From the NCBI RefSeq assembly GCF_030386795.1, contig NZ_JANUQM010000010.1:1-64000 (forward strand): DNA of 64,000 nucleotides, in the 5' to 3' direction. The stretch is from Streptomyces sp. S.PNR 29. GTDB lineage: Bacteria; Actinomycetota; Actinomycetes; Streptomycetales; Streptomycetaceae. Both the position numbers and the translations under genes were made by a program. Below the pieces are notes generated by a model. The model worked only from the letters and a program-made list of their open reading frames with translations. It was not told the DNA's origin and did no database searches. Below are positions 7,463 through 15,647 of this stretch, in pieces (within the stretch, counting starts at the first letter, position 1; each line of letters begins with the position of its first letter).

Positions 7463-9486
7463 GCGGGGACCTCCAGGGGGTCGAGCTTGTTCGCTTTCCG
7501 GATCTCGTCGACGATGCGGCCGATGATTCCGGTGATGTCGAAGTCCTTCGGGGTGAAGACGGCGGCCACTCCGGCGGCCCTGAGCTGCTCGGCGTCACCG
7601 TTGGGGATGATGCCACCGGCGATCACCGGTATATCTGTGGCACCGGCCACACGCAGCCGTTCCAGGACATCCGGCACCAGCTGGGCGTGCGAGCCGGAGA
7701 GGATGGAGAGCCCGACCGCGTGCACGTCCTCGGCGAGGGCCGCGTCCACGATCTGCTCGGGCGTCAGCCGGATGCCCTGGTAGACCACCTCGAAGCCCGC
7801 GTCACGCGCGCGTACGGCGATCTGCTCGGCGCCGTTGGAGTGCCCGTCCAGGCCCGGCTTGCCGACCAGGAAGCGCAGCTTGCCGACGCCGAGCTCGCGG
7901 GCGGTGGCGTCCACCCTGCTGCGCACCTCCGCCAGCTTGGTGCCCTCCTCGGCAGCCACGGCGACCGGCGCGGAGGACACGCCCGTCGGTGCCCGGAACT
8001 CCCCGAACACCTCACGCAGGGCCCCGGCCCACTCGCCGGTCGTGACGCCGGCGCGGGCGCACTCCAGGGTGGCCTCCATGAGGTTCTCGGTGCCCCGCGC
8101 GGCATCCTTCAGCCGCTCCAGCGCCTTGCAGGGGCGCGGGTGGTTGAACGGAGGCTGGTAGCGGGTGTCCCGCCAGTGCTGGAGCGAGGCGATCACGCGG
8201 GCCTCGACCGCCGGGTCCACCGTCTGGATCGCGGTGTCCAGATCGGCCGTCAGCGGGTTCGGCTCGGTCCCCTCGAAGATGTTCACGCCGACGATCTTCT
8301 CCTGCCCGGACTCGATACGAGCCCTGCGCTCGGCGTGCGAGGCGACCAGCTGCGACTTGAGGTAGCCGGACTCGACGGCGGCCATCGCGCCGCCCATCTC
8401 CTGGATCCGCTCCATCTCGGCGAGCGACTCCGCGACCAGCTCGTCCACCTTCGCCTCGATCACCTTCGAGCCCTCGAAGATGTCGTCGTACTCCAGCAGG
8501 TCGCTCTCGTACGCCAGGACCTGCTGGATCCGCAGCGACCACTGCTGGTCCCAGGGGCGGGGCAGGCCCAGCGCCTCGTTCCAGGCCGGAAGCTGCACGG
8601 CACGCGCGCGTGCGTCCTTCGAGAGGGTCACGGCCAGCATCTCCAGGACGATCCGCTGGACGTTGTTCTCCGGCTGCGCCTCGGTCAGGCCGAGGGAGTT
8701 GACCTGCACGCCGTAGCGGAAACGGCGGTGCTTGGGGTCCTCGATGCCGTACCGCTCGCGCGTGACCCTGTCCCAGATGCGGCCGAACGCCCGCATCTTG
8801 CACATCTCCTCGATGAAGCGGACGCCCGCGTTCACGAAGAAGGAGATACGGCCGACGACGTCGCCCATGCGCTCCTGCGGCACCTGGCCGCTGTCGCGCA
8901 CGGCGTCGAGGACGGCGATCGCGGTGGACATCGCGTACGCGATCTCCTGGACCGGCGTGGCGCCCGCCTCCTGCAGGTGGTAGCTGCAGATGTTGATCGG
9001 GTTCCACTTCGGCATGTGGGAGACCGTGTACGCGATCATGTCCGTCGTCAGACGGAGGGAGGGGCCCGGGGGGAAGACGTGCGTCCCCCGGGACAGGTAC
9101 TCCTTGACGATGTCGTTCTGGGTCGTCCCCTGGAGCTTGGTGATGTCCGCGCCCTGCTCCTCCGCGACGACCTGGTAGAGCGCCAGCAGCCACATGGCCG
9201 TGGCGTTGATGGTCATCGAGGTGTTCATCTGCTCCAGGGGGATGTCCTGGAACAGCCGGCGCATGTCACCGAGGTGCGCGACCGGCACCCCGACCCGGCC
9301 CACCTCGCCGCGGGCGAGGATGTGGTCGGAGTCGTAGCCGGTCTGCGTCGGCAGGTCGAACGCCACCGACAGACCCGTCTGACCCTTGGCGAGATTGCGC
9401 CGGTACAACTCGTTGGACGCCTCGGCCGTGGAGTGACCGGCGTAGGTCCGCATGAGCCACGGCCGGTCCTTCTGACGCTCAGTCAT
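7459..9486 (-). CDS. ecm: Ethylmalonyl-CoA mutase (MeaA-type, B12-dependent)
   Basis: 675 residues. The N-terminal two thirds is a methylmalonyl-CoA-mutase-type TIM barrel with RTYAGHSTAEASNELYR and GLSVAFDLPTQTGYDSDH; the C-terminus is a cobalamin domain with the DxHxxG motif GLDGHSNGAEQI near residue 547 and SGSHAQL further on. It rearranges ethylmalonyl-CoA to methylsuccinyl-CoA with adenosylcobalamin. A single fused chain linked to ccr, with no small mutase subunit beside it, distinguishes it from the methylmalonyl-CoA mutase pair. ATG 9486 lies 11 bases after the ccr stop. The frame continues upstream as antisense-like sequence and was trimmed at the conserved TERQKDRPWLMRT start. Confidence 0.93.
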   Translation of the reverse strand: MTERQKDRPWLMRTYAGHSTAEASNELYRRNLAKGQTGLSVAFDLPTQTGYDSDHILARGEVGRVGVPVAHLGDMRRLFQDIPLEQMNTSMTINATAMWLLALYQVVAEEQGADITKLQGTTQNDIVKEYLSRGTHVFPPGPSLRLTTDMIAYTVSHMPKWNPINICSYHLQEAGATPVQEIAYAMSTAIAVLDAVRDSGQVPQERMGDVVGRISFFVNAGVRFIEEMCKMRAFGRIWDRVTRERYGIEDPKHRRFRYGVQVNSLGLTEAQPENNVQRIVLEMLAVTLSKDARARAVQLPAWNEALGLPRPWDQQWSLRIQQVLAYESDLLEYDDIFEGSKVIEAKVDELVAESLAEMERIQEMGGAMAAVESGYLKSQLVASHAERRARIESGQEKIVGVNIFEGTEPNPLTADLDTAIQTVDPAVEARVIASLQHWRDTRYQPPFNHPRPCKALERLKDAARGTENLMEATLECARAGVTTGEWAGALREVFGEFRAPTGVSSAPVAVAAEEGTKLAEVRSRVDATARELGVGKLRFLVGKPGLDGHSNGAEQIAVRARDAGFEVVYQGIRLTPEQIVDAALAEDVHAVGLSILSGSHAQLVPDVLERLRVAGATDIPVIAGGIIPNGDAEQLRAAGVAAVFTPKDFDITGIIGRIVDEIRKANKLDPLEVPA

Positions 9487-9497
9487 GCAGGCGCTCC

Positions 9498-10841
9498 TCA
9501 GATGTTCCGGAAGCGGTTGATGGCGTCGATGTGCTTGGCGCGCATCTCCTGGTCGCGCACGCCCAGGCCCTCCTCGGGGGCCATGCACAGGACGCCGACC
9601 TTGCCCTGGTGGAGGTTGCGGTGCACGTCGTAGGCGGCCTGGCCGGTGTCCTCCAGGGAGTACACCTTCGACAGCGTCGGGTGGATCTTGCCCTTCGCGA
9701 TGAGCCGGTTGGCCTCCCAGGCCTCGCGGTAGTTGGCGAAGTGCGAGCCGATGATCCGCTTCAGCGACATCCACAGGTAGCGGTTGTCGTACTCGTGCAG
9801 GTAGCCCGAGGTCGAGGCGCAGGTGGTGATCGTGCCGCCCTTGCGGGTGACGTAGACGCTCGCGCCGAAGGTCTCGCGGCCGGGGTGCTCGAAGACGATG
9901 TCGATGTCCTCGCCGCCGGTGAGCTCGCGGATGCGCTTGCCGAAGCGCTTCCACTCCTTGGGGTCCTGGGTGCGCTCGTCCTTCCAGAACTTGTAGCCCT
10001 CGGCATTGCGGTCGATGATCGCCTCGGCGCCCATCGAGCGGCAGATGTCCGCCTTCTGCTCGCTGGAGACGACACAGACCGGGTTGGCGCCGCCGGCCAG
10101 CGCGAACTGCGTGGCGTACGAGCCGAGTCCGCCGCTCGCGCCCCAGATGAGCACGTTGTCGCCCTGCTTCATGCCGGCGCCGTTGCGGGAGACCAGCTGC
10201 CGGTAGGCGGTGGAGTTGACCAGACCGGGAGCGGCGGCCTCCTCCCAGCTCAGGTGGGCCGGCTTCGGCATCAGCTGGTTGGACTTCACCAGCGCGATCT
10301 CCGCCAGGCCGCCGAAGTTGGTCTCGAAGCCCCAGATGCGCTGCTCGGGGTCGAGCATCGTGTCGTTGTGGCCGTCGCTGGACTCCAGCTCGACGGACAG
10401 GCAGTGCGCGACGACCTCGTCACCCGGATGCCAGGCGTTGACGCCGGGGCCGGTGCGCAGGACGACGCCCGCGAGGTCGGAGCCGATGATGTGGTACGGC
10501 AGGTCGTGGCGCTTGGCCAGCTCGCTGGTGCGGCCGTAGCGCTCCAGGAAACCGAAGGTCGACAGCGGCTCGAAGATCGAGGTCCACACCGAGTTGTAGT
10601 TGACCGAGGAGGCCATGACGGCCACCAGGGCCTCGCCCGGGCCCAGCTCGGGCACCGGGACCTCGTCCAGGTGGATCGACTTGCGGGGGTCCTTGTCGCG
10701 GGTCTCCAGGCCCGCGAACATCTCCGTCTCGTCCTTGTGCACGGTGATCGCGCGGTACGACTCGGGGAGCGGCAGAGCGGCGAAGTCGGCCGGCTTGGAG
10801 TCGGGCGACTGGATCGCGTCCAGGATGTCCTTCACGGTCAC
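9498..10841 (-). CDS. ccr: Crotonyl-CoA carboxylase/reductase
   Basis: 447 residues, the usual Ccr length. An NADPH-dependent medium-chain dehydrogenase that reductively carboxylates crotonyl-CoA to ethylmalonyl-CoA, the committed step of the ethylmalonyl-CoA pathway and source of a polyketide extender unit. The Rossmann motif is LIWGASGGLGSYATQFA (about 231-247). Residues matching the CO2-binding set known from the family are Asn81, Phe172, Glu173 and His367. I chose GTG 10841 because GGAGG precedes it by 7 bases; the open frame extends to 11066 but that stretch contains the promoter. First gene of the ccr-ecm-mcl-mch-mcd operon. Confidence 0.95.
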   Translation of the reverse strand: MTVKDILDAIQSPDSKPADFAALPLPESYRAITVHKDETEMFAGLETRDKDPRKSIHLDEVPVPELGPGEALVAVMASSVNYNSVWTSIFEPLSTFGFLERYGRTSELAKRHDLPYHIIGSDLAGVVLRTGPGVNAWHPGDEVVAHCLSVELESSDGHNDTMLDPEQRIWGFETNFGGLAEIALVKSNQLMPKPAHLSWEEAAAPGLVNSTAYRQLVSRNGAGMKQGDNVLIWGASGGLGSYATQFALAGGANPVCVVSSEQKADICRSMGAEAIIDRNAEGYKFWKDERTQDPKEWKRFGKRIRELTGGEDIDIVFEHPGRETFGASVYVTRKGGTITTCASTSGYLHEYDNRYLWMSLKRIIGSHFANYREAWEANRLIAKGKIHPTLSKVYSLEDTGQAAYDVHRNLHQGKVGVLCMAPEEGLGVRDQEMRAKHIDAINRFRNI

Positions 10842-11037
10842 GGTGTTGCCTCCGGCGGTGAGCGCCCTGAGGGAGGGGCGCTGAGGGTTACGTCGGTGCT
10901 GCTGAGGGTTGAGGGGTGCCGTCGGTTCGGCGGTGGTGCTGTTCGGCAGCGCTTTGTGGCGCGGGAGGGTGCCTGTGACGCAGGCGTCCGGGCGCGCAGG
11001 CGGTGGGCTTGCTGGGACAGCCGCCCGGACTTCCTTC

Positions 11038-11066
11038 AACGTATGACACCGCGTGTCATCCGGCAA
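11038..11066 (-). promoter_or_regulatory. ccr promoter with operator between -35 and -10
   Basis: On the minus strand TTGCCG (-35) and TACGTT (-10) are separated by exactly 17 bases, and that spacer is almost entirely the inverted repeat ATGACAC-N3-GTGTCAT, which overlaps the -10 by a base. A second symmetric element, GGCACT-N-AGTGCC at 11067-11079, abuts the -35. Placement of a perfect palindrome between the two promoter hexamers is the classic arrangement for a TetR-family repressor, and a TetR gene lies just upstream. The transcript would have a leader of about 190 bases. The 391-base gap 10842-11232 contains this promoter and the TetR terminator but no gene. Confidence 0.65.
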
Positions 11067-11160
11067 GGCACTGAGTGCCAGAACTTGGCCTCAGCTGAAA
11101 TCTTTACGTAACAAATGAGCGATGATCGATCGAATGCGAGTGGCGAGAGTTCAGAAAAGG

Positions 11161-11213
11161 GCCCCTGACATGCCAAAACGGCCACCCGGTGGGGTGGCCG
11201 TCATCACAGGGGC
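11161..11213 (-). terminator. Nested hairpin terminator of the TetR gene
   Basis: An inner stem of 10 bp (ACGGCCACCC with GGGTGGCCGT, 4-base loop, 11178-11201) is enclosed by a second stem GCCCCTG/CAGGGGC. It lies about 20 bases beyond the TetR stop codon on the minus strand and shields the ccr promoter from read-through. Confidence 0.8.
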
Positions 11214-11232
11214 GAGGACGTGGGAAGGGGGC

Positions 11233-12042
11233 TCAGCGCTCCTTGAGCGCCTGCTCGATGGTCCGCATGACCTCGTCCAGCGGAGCGTCGGTGCGGGCGA
11301 CGGTCACCAGCACCTCGCCCTGCGCGGAGGTCGTCGCCGCGGCCGGTTTCGGGGGCGCGGTGCGCCCGGCCATGATTCCCGTCCCGAACGTCTTCCGCAC
11401 GATCGCGAAGGCGTGGTCGAGCTGTGCCTCCACATCGCCCTGTCCGCCCGCCCTGAGCCAGCGTCGCAGGACGTGGTTGTGGGCGGTGACCACGGCGGAC
11501 GCCGCGACCTCCGCCAGCAGCGGGTCGTCGTTGGCGTCGTCGTCGTGCGCGTGCTCGTCGAAGTGGCCGAGGAGGTAGCGGGTGAAGAGGCGCTCGTAGC
11601 GGGCCACCGACGCGATCTCCGCCTCGCGCAGGGTGGGCACCTCACGCGTCAGCTTGTAGCGGGCGACCGAGATCTCCGGCCGGGCCGCGTACATCCGCAT
11701 GACTTCCTTGATGCCGCGGCACACCGTGTCGAGCGGATGCTCGTGCGCGGGTGCGGCGTTGAGCACCGCCTCGGCGCGGATCAGGGTGTCGTCGTGGTCC
11801 GGGAAGATGGCCTCTTCCTTGGAGCGGAAGTGGCGGAAGAAGGTGCGGCGGGCGACCCCGGCCGCGGCCGCGATCTCGTCGACGGTGGTCGCCTCGTACC
11901 CCTTGGTCGCGAACAGCTCCATCGCCGCGGCCGCCAGTTCCCGGCGCATTTTGAGCCGCTGGGCGGCGGCGCGACTGCCTGCGGCACTTTCCGGCGCGTC
12001 GGGCGTAGCTGGTGTACGTGAGGACTTGGCGGGCTGGGACAT
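11233..12042 (-). CDS. TetR-family regulator, likely controls the ethylmalonyl-CoA genes
   Basis: 269 residues from ATG 12042 (MSQPAKSS). The DNA-binding domain (about 30-90) has the TetR helix-turn-helix ATTVDEIAAAAGVARRTFFRHF. The remainder is the helical ligand-binding and dimer domain, and an Ala-rich tail ends in IEQALKER. Acyl-CoA-type ligands are common for this class, but the ligand cannot be read here. It sits between ccr and a 3-hydroxybutyryl-CoA dehydrogenase gene on the same strand, with a strong terminator after it. ATG 12060 is an equally possible start; neither has a strong ribosome site. The upstream in-frame extension is made of 24-base repeats and is probably not translated. 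Confidence 0.85.
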   Translation of the reverse strand: MSQPAKSSRTPATPDAPESAAGSRAAAQRLKMRRELAAAAMELFATKGYEATTVDEIAAAAGVARRTFFRHFRSKEEAIFPDHDDTLIRAEAVLNAAPAHEHPLDTVCRGIKEVMRMYAARPEISVARYKLTREVPTLREAEIASVARYERLFTRYLLGHFDEHAHDDDANDDPLLAEVAASAVVTAHNHVLRRWLRAGGQGDVEAQLDHAFAIVRKTFGTGIMAGRTAPPKPAAATTSAQGEVLVTVARTDAPLDEVMRTIEQALKER

Positions 12043-12101
12043 GCCCTGAACGTACTGCATGTTCGCAGCTCGATGCGCAGGCCCGGGGTTTCCCCCGCCT
12101 C

Positions 12102-12183
12102 GGGCGGGCGGGGGAGAGCCGGGTCGGGCGGGCGGGAGAGCGCCCGGTCGGGCGGGCGGGGGAGCGCCCGGTCGGGCGGGTGG
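12102..12183. repeat. 24-base tandem repeat, 3.4 copies
   Basis: Three consecutive units of the form GGGCGGGCGGGAGAGCGCCC plus GGTC, differing at two or three positions, are followed by a ten-base partial copy. The block lies in the leader of the TetR gene. It would encode Pro-Ala-Arg-rich peptide if the TetR frame were extended upstream, but more likely acts at DNA or RNA level or is neutral. Confidence 0.85.
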
Positions 12184-12274
12184 CGGAAGGCTGCGCCGGG
12201 AGGGTGTGGGGGAGCTGCCCGGTCCGAGCAGCCCGCCCCAGTCCGCGCCGGCCCCGGACCGGTCGCCGGGACGC

Positions 12275-14080
12275 TCAGCGGCGGGCATATTCGCGGAAGC
12301 CGCGGCCCGTCTTGCGGCCGAGGCAGCCCGCGGCCACCAGGTGCTCCAGGAGCGGCGCGGGGGCCAGCCCTGGGTCGCGGAACTCGCGGTGCAGCACCTT
12401 CTCGATGGCGAGCGAGACGTCGAGCCCGACGACGTCCAGCAGCTCGAACGGGCCCATCGGATAGCCGCCGCCCAGCTTCATCGCCGCGTCGATGTCGTCG
12501 AGAGACGCATAGTGTTCCTGCACCATCTTGATCGCGTTGTTGAGGTACGGGAAAAGCAACGCGTTGACGATGAAGCCCGCACGGTCTCCACAGTCGACCG
12601 GGTGCTTCCTGATCGTGGCGCAGACCTCGCGCACCGTCGAGTGGACGTCGTCGGCCGTCAGCACCGTACGGACGACCTCGACCAGCTTCATGGCCGGCGC
12701 CGGGTTGAAGAAGTGCATGCCGATCACGTCCTGCGGGCGGGACGTGGCGCGGGCGCAGGCGACCACGGGCAGCGACGAGGTGGTGGTGGCCAGGACCGCG
12801 CCCGGCTTGCAGACCTTGTCCAGCGTGGCGAACAGCTGCCGCTTGACCTCCAGGTCCTCGGCGACCGCCTCCACCGCCAGGTCGACGTGGGCGAAGTCGT
12901 CGTACGTTCCCGTCGGAGTGATCCGGTCCAGGGTCTGCGCGGCGGCCTCGGCGGTCAGCCGGCCCTTGTCGACGGAGCGGGCCAGGGACTTGCCGATCCG
13001 GGCCTTGGCGGCCTGTGCCTTCTCCGCGCTGCGGGCCGCGAGGACGACCTCGTAGCCGGCCTTGGCGAACACCTCGGCGATGCCGGAGGCCATGGTCCCG
13101 GAGCCCGCCACGCCGACCGAGCGGACCGGGCGGCCCGGGGTCGAAGCGTCGCTCTGCGACGGGGTGAGGGCGTCCGGCACGACGGTCCCGCTGCCCGGTG
13201 CCTCGTACGTGTAGAAGCCGCGCCCCGACTTGCGGCCCGTCAGGCCCGCGTCGCTGAGCTGCCGGAGGATCGGCGCCGGGGCGTGCAGCCGGTCGTGGGA
13301 TGCGGCGTACATGGCCTCCAGGACCCTGCGCGCGGTGTCGATGCCGATCAGGTCGAGCAGCGCCAGCGGGCCCATGGGCAGCCCGCAGCCGAGCCGCATC
13401 GCGGCGTCGATGTCCTCACGGGAGGCGTACCGCGCCTCGTACATCGCCGCGGCCTGGTTGAGGTAGCCGAACAGCAGCCCGTCGGCTACGAATCCGGGCC
13501 GGTCGCCGACCGCGACGGGCTCCTTGCCGAGGTCGAGGGCGAGATGGGTGACCGCTGCGACGGCCGCGGGCGCGGTCAGCACGGACGAGACGATCTCGAC
13601 CAGCTTCATCGCCGGGGCCGGGTTGAAGAAGTGCAGGCCGAGCACGCGCTCCGGGCGGGCCGAGTCGGCGGCGAGCCGTGTGACGGACAGGGCGTTGGTG
13701 CCGGTCGCGAGGATCGTCTCGGGCCGGACGATCCCGTCCAGCTCACGGAAGATCTGCTGCTTGGTCTCGTACGACTCCGGAGCCACCTCGATGACCAGGT
13801 CGGCGCCGGCCGCCGCCCCGAGGTCGGTGGAGGTGCGGACGCGGGCGAGGACGTCCGCGCGCTCCTGCTCGGTCAGGCGCCCGCGCTGCACGGCACGGGC
13901 GGTGGAGGACTCCAGAGCGGCGACGGCCTTCGCGGCCTGGGCCTCGCTGATGTCGATGCCGACGACGTCGCGGCCGGCCTTGGCCAGGACCTCGGCGATG
14001 CCGGTGCCCATGGTGCCGAGGCCGACGACGGCGATCGTCTGGAGCGGGGACAGGGAGGTGTCGGACTGGGGAGTGGCCAT
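12275..14080 (-). CDS. Double-domain 3-hydroxyacyl-CoA (3-hydroxybutyryl-CoA) dehydrogenase
   Basis: 601 residues containing two complete, tandem copies of the NAD-dependent 3-hydroxyacyl-CoA dehydrogenase. Copy 1 (about 12-290) has the Rossmann motif VVGLGTMGTGIAE; copy 2 (about 318-600) has VAGSGTMASGIAE. Both carry LGLHFFNPAPAMKLVE or IGMHFFNPAPAMKLVE (catalytic His) and a C-terminal domain ending in GRKSGRGFYTY or GRKTGRGFREY. The likely reaction is acetoacetyl-CoA/3-hydroxybutyryl-CoA interconversion supplying crotonyl-CoA to Ccr, since the gene is next to the ccr regulator. ATG 14080 is preceded by GGAG at 9 bases. The upstream frame is open but non-conserved. A fused, internally duplicated form is a known actinobacterial arrangement. 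Confidence 0.92.
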   Translation of the reverse strand: MATPQSDTSLSPLQTIAVVGLGTMGTGIAEVLAKAGRDVVGIDISEAQAAKAVAALESSTARAVQRGRLTEQERADVLARVRTSTDLGAAAGADLVIEVAPESYETKQQIFRELDGIVRPETILATGTNALSVTRLAADSARPERVLGLHFFNPAPAMKLVEIVSSVLTAPAAVAAVTHLALDLGKEPVAVGDRPGFVADGLLFGYLNQAAAMYEARYASREDIDAAMRLGCGLPMGPLALLDLIGIDTARRVLEAMYAASHDRLHAPAPILRQLSDAGLTGRKSGRGFYTYEAPGSGTVVPDALTPSQSDASTPGRPVRSVGVAGSGTMASGIAEVFAKAGYEVVLAARSAEKAQAAKARIGKSLARSVDKGRLTAEAAAQTLDRITPTGTYDDFAHVDLAVEAVAEDLEVKRQLFATLDKVCKPGAVLATTTSSLPVVACARATSRPQDVIGMHFFNPAPAMKLVEVVRTVLTADDVHSTVREVCATIRKHPVDCGDRAGFIVNALLFPYLNNAIKMVQEHYASLDDIDAAMKLGGGYPMGPFELLDVVGLDVSLAIEKVLHREFRDPGLAPAPLLEHLVAAGCLGRKTGRGFREYARR

Positions 14081-14346
14081 CGCGGGACTCCAGGAATGAG
14101 GGTGACGACGGGGAACGCGCCCGGGTGCGCCGAAGGGCGCACCGGGTGCGTGAGATGTGCGGGTGTTGGCCGGGCTGCGAGCGCACACGCCCGGTGCCGT
14201 TCCGGCGGACGTGCACACGCCCGCGCGGCGGCGTCGAACCGACCGGCCCTGTCCCGAGGCCGAGCCGTACTCAGGTACGCGATGTACCGAACCGACTGCT
14301 CTCGCCGACGGCTGCGTCACCAAACCGCGGCGAGGAGGGTGCGAGT

Positions 14347-14386
14347 GGGTAACTCGCTCGTCTGAGCTTAACTCGCGGGTAACGAG
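14347..14386. promoter_or_regulatory. Repeated GGGTAAC/TAACTCGC elements upstream of the dehydrogenase and HEAT genes
   Basis: GGGTAACTCG (14347-14356) recurs as GGGTAACGAG (14377-14386), 30 bases apart, about three helical turns, and TAACTCGC occurs twice between 14350 and 14376. The site lies in the 370-base divergent region between the dehydrogenase gene (minus) and the HEAT-repeat gene (plus). Closer to the dehydrogenase start, GGTGCGCC-GAAG-GGCGCACC (14124-14143) forms an 8-bp hairpin in its probable leader. No other gene is seen in this gap. Confidence 0.4.
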
Positions 14387-14450
14387 CACGCCAGCCCTCG
14401 TGTTTGTGATGTACGTCCCGGGAGGCCGACGGCACGCCTACCCTCGTGCC

Positions 14451-15026
14451 ATGGACGAAGAGTTGCGATCACTCACGGAGCGCTTACGGACCGAGTCGGG
14501 GGGCTCGGCGGCGTACGACCGGCTCGTGGCGTCCGAGGACCCCGACGAACTGGCGGCGGTGCTCACCGAGCCCGGACAGCCGCTGTGGGCCAGGGAGCTG
14601 GCGGCGTTCCGGCTCGGCCTCGGTGGTGACCGGCGCGCCTTCGAGTCCCTCGTGCTGCTCCTCAACCACCGTGACCCGCCGCGCTGCGCTTCCGCCGCGT
14701 ACGCCCTCGCCCGCCTCGGTGACCCGCGTACCGCCCGCGCGGCCGCAGCCCTCGCCACCAACGAACTGCGCGTCGCCTACGCCCTGCACCCCGTGCGGCT
14801 GCTGGTGGAGCTGCGCGCCCCGGAGGCCGTTCCCGCGCTGATCACCACTCTGCGACGCCGCCTGCGCCCGCACGACCCGTACCGTCGCGTGGCCCTCGCC
14901 TGCGTGGAGGGCCTCGGCGCACTGGGTGACGCCCGCGCCAGACCCGTCCTGAACGACGCCCTCGCCCACCCGGCCCTCGCGGAGGCGGCGGTCCACGCGC
15001 TGGCGCGCATTCCGGAGCAGCGGTGA
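14451..15026 (+). CDS. HEAT-repeat (PBS lyase-type) protein
   Basis: 191 residues made of short alpha-helical repeats of the HEAT/PBS-lyase type: segments such as ARELAAFRLGLGGDRRAFESL, ASAAYALARLGDPRTARAAA, and ALACVEGLGALGDARARPVL recur with about 30-residue spacing. Such solenoids act as protein-binding scaffolds. No catalytic motif is visible, so the partner and role are unknown. ATG 14451 is the first start consistent with the conserved repeat length; it has no clear ribosome site. It is divergent from the double dehydrogenase gene and appears monocistronic. Confidence 0.75.
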   Translation: MDEELRSLTERLRTESGGSAAYDRLVASEDPDELAAVLTEPGQPLWARELAAFRLGLGGDRRAFESLVLLLNHRDPPRCASAAYALARLGDPRTARAAAALATNELRVAYALHPVRLLVELRAPEAVPALITTLRRRLRPHDPYRRVALACVEGLGALGDARARPVLNDALAHPALAEAAVHALARIPEQR

Positions 15027-15035
15027 GCTTGCTCG

Positions 15036-15160
15036 GATCAGCGCCTGCCCGATGTCATTGCCGAGCCGCCCGGAGTCGACGACGAGCGCGTCCAACTCCG
15101 CGTCCTCGGTGCGGACTTCACCGCCCCGGTACGGCCCGTTGCAGGTCCGTGGCGGAATCC
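15036..15160 (-). pseudogene. Possible fragment of a decayed gene
   Basis: Between the HEAT and RidA genes the minus strand reads EVRTEDAELDALVVDSGRL followed by GNDIGQALIRAS, with G or C at nearly all third codon positions as in real Streptomyces genes. There is no start with a ribosome site, and the frame runs without a stop into antisense of the HEAT gene. I read it as the remains of a truncated gene of unknown family, or possibly the edge of an old deletion. It could also be a chance open stretch. Confidence 0.3.
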
Positions 15161-15190
15161 TGGGCCCCGCACGGCCGGCGCCGCCGCTCG

Positions 15191-15589
15191 TTACAGGGGC
15201 ACCACCGCGTACGCCTCGATCTCCATCAGGAACTCCGGGCGGACCAGGCCGGCCACCTGGACGGCCGAGGCGGCCGGCAGGCGGTCGTCGGGTATGTGCT
15301 CGGCGCGGGCCTCGCGGATGGCCGGCATGTGGGCCATGTCCGTGACGAAGTAGGTGAGTTTGACGACGTCGTCGAAGGTCGCCCCGGCAGCGGACAGGCA
15401 CCGGCGCAGGTTCTCGAAGACCTGACGGGCCTGCGCGGCCGGGTCGCCTTCGCCGACGAGCCTGCAGTGCTCGTCCAGCGGGAGCTGGCCGGAGATCGCG
15501 ACGAAACGGCCGGTGCCCATCACGACGTGCGTGTACTGGGCCGCGGCGGCGACACCCTCGGGGGCGGGGATCCTGGTCAGCTCACTCAT
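15191..15589 (-). CDS. RidA/YjgF-family protein
   Basis: 132 residues, a single chorismate-mutase-like RidA domain, usually a trimeric cytoplasmic enamine/imine deaminase that protects against reactive 2-aminoacrylate-type intermediates. Typical elements are present: YTHVVMGTGRFVAISGQLPLD, a QARQVFENLRRCLSAAGATFDDVVKLTYFVTDM helix-strand pair, and the C-terminal RPEFLMEIEAYAVVP in place of the canonical R-x-x-LP-x-VE-IE. The canonical arginine is retained. I chose the ATG at 15589; 15598 and 15619 are in-frame alternatives. It lies 58 bases downstream of the aminopeptidase gene on the same strand and may be co-transcribed. Confidence 0.85.
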   Translation of the reverse strand: MSELTRIPAPEGVAAAAQYTHVVMGTGRFVAISGQLPLDEHCRLVGEGDPAAQARQVFENLRRCLSAAGATFDDVVKLTYFVTDMAHMPAIREARAEHIPDDRLPAASAVQVAGLVRPEFLMEIEAYAVVPL

Positions 15590-15647
15590 GCGGTCCATGG
15601 TGGACCACGGGTCTGACAACGCCCGCCCCCGAGGGGCCCTCAGGCGC

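Noticed and set aside
14124..14143. Terminator hairpin
   Set aside because: The 8-bp hairpin lies upstream of the dehydrogenase start on its own strand, with no gene ending there, so it is noted only as a leader structure.
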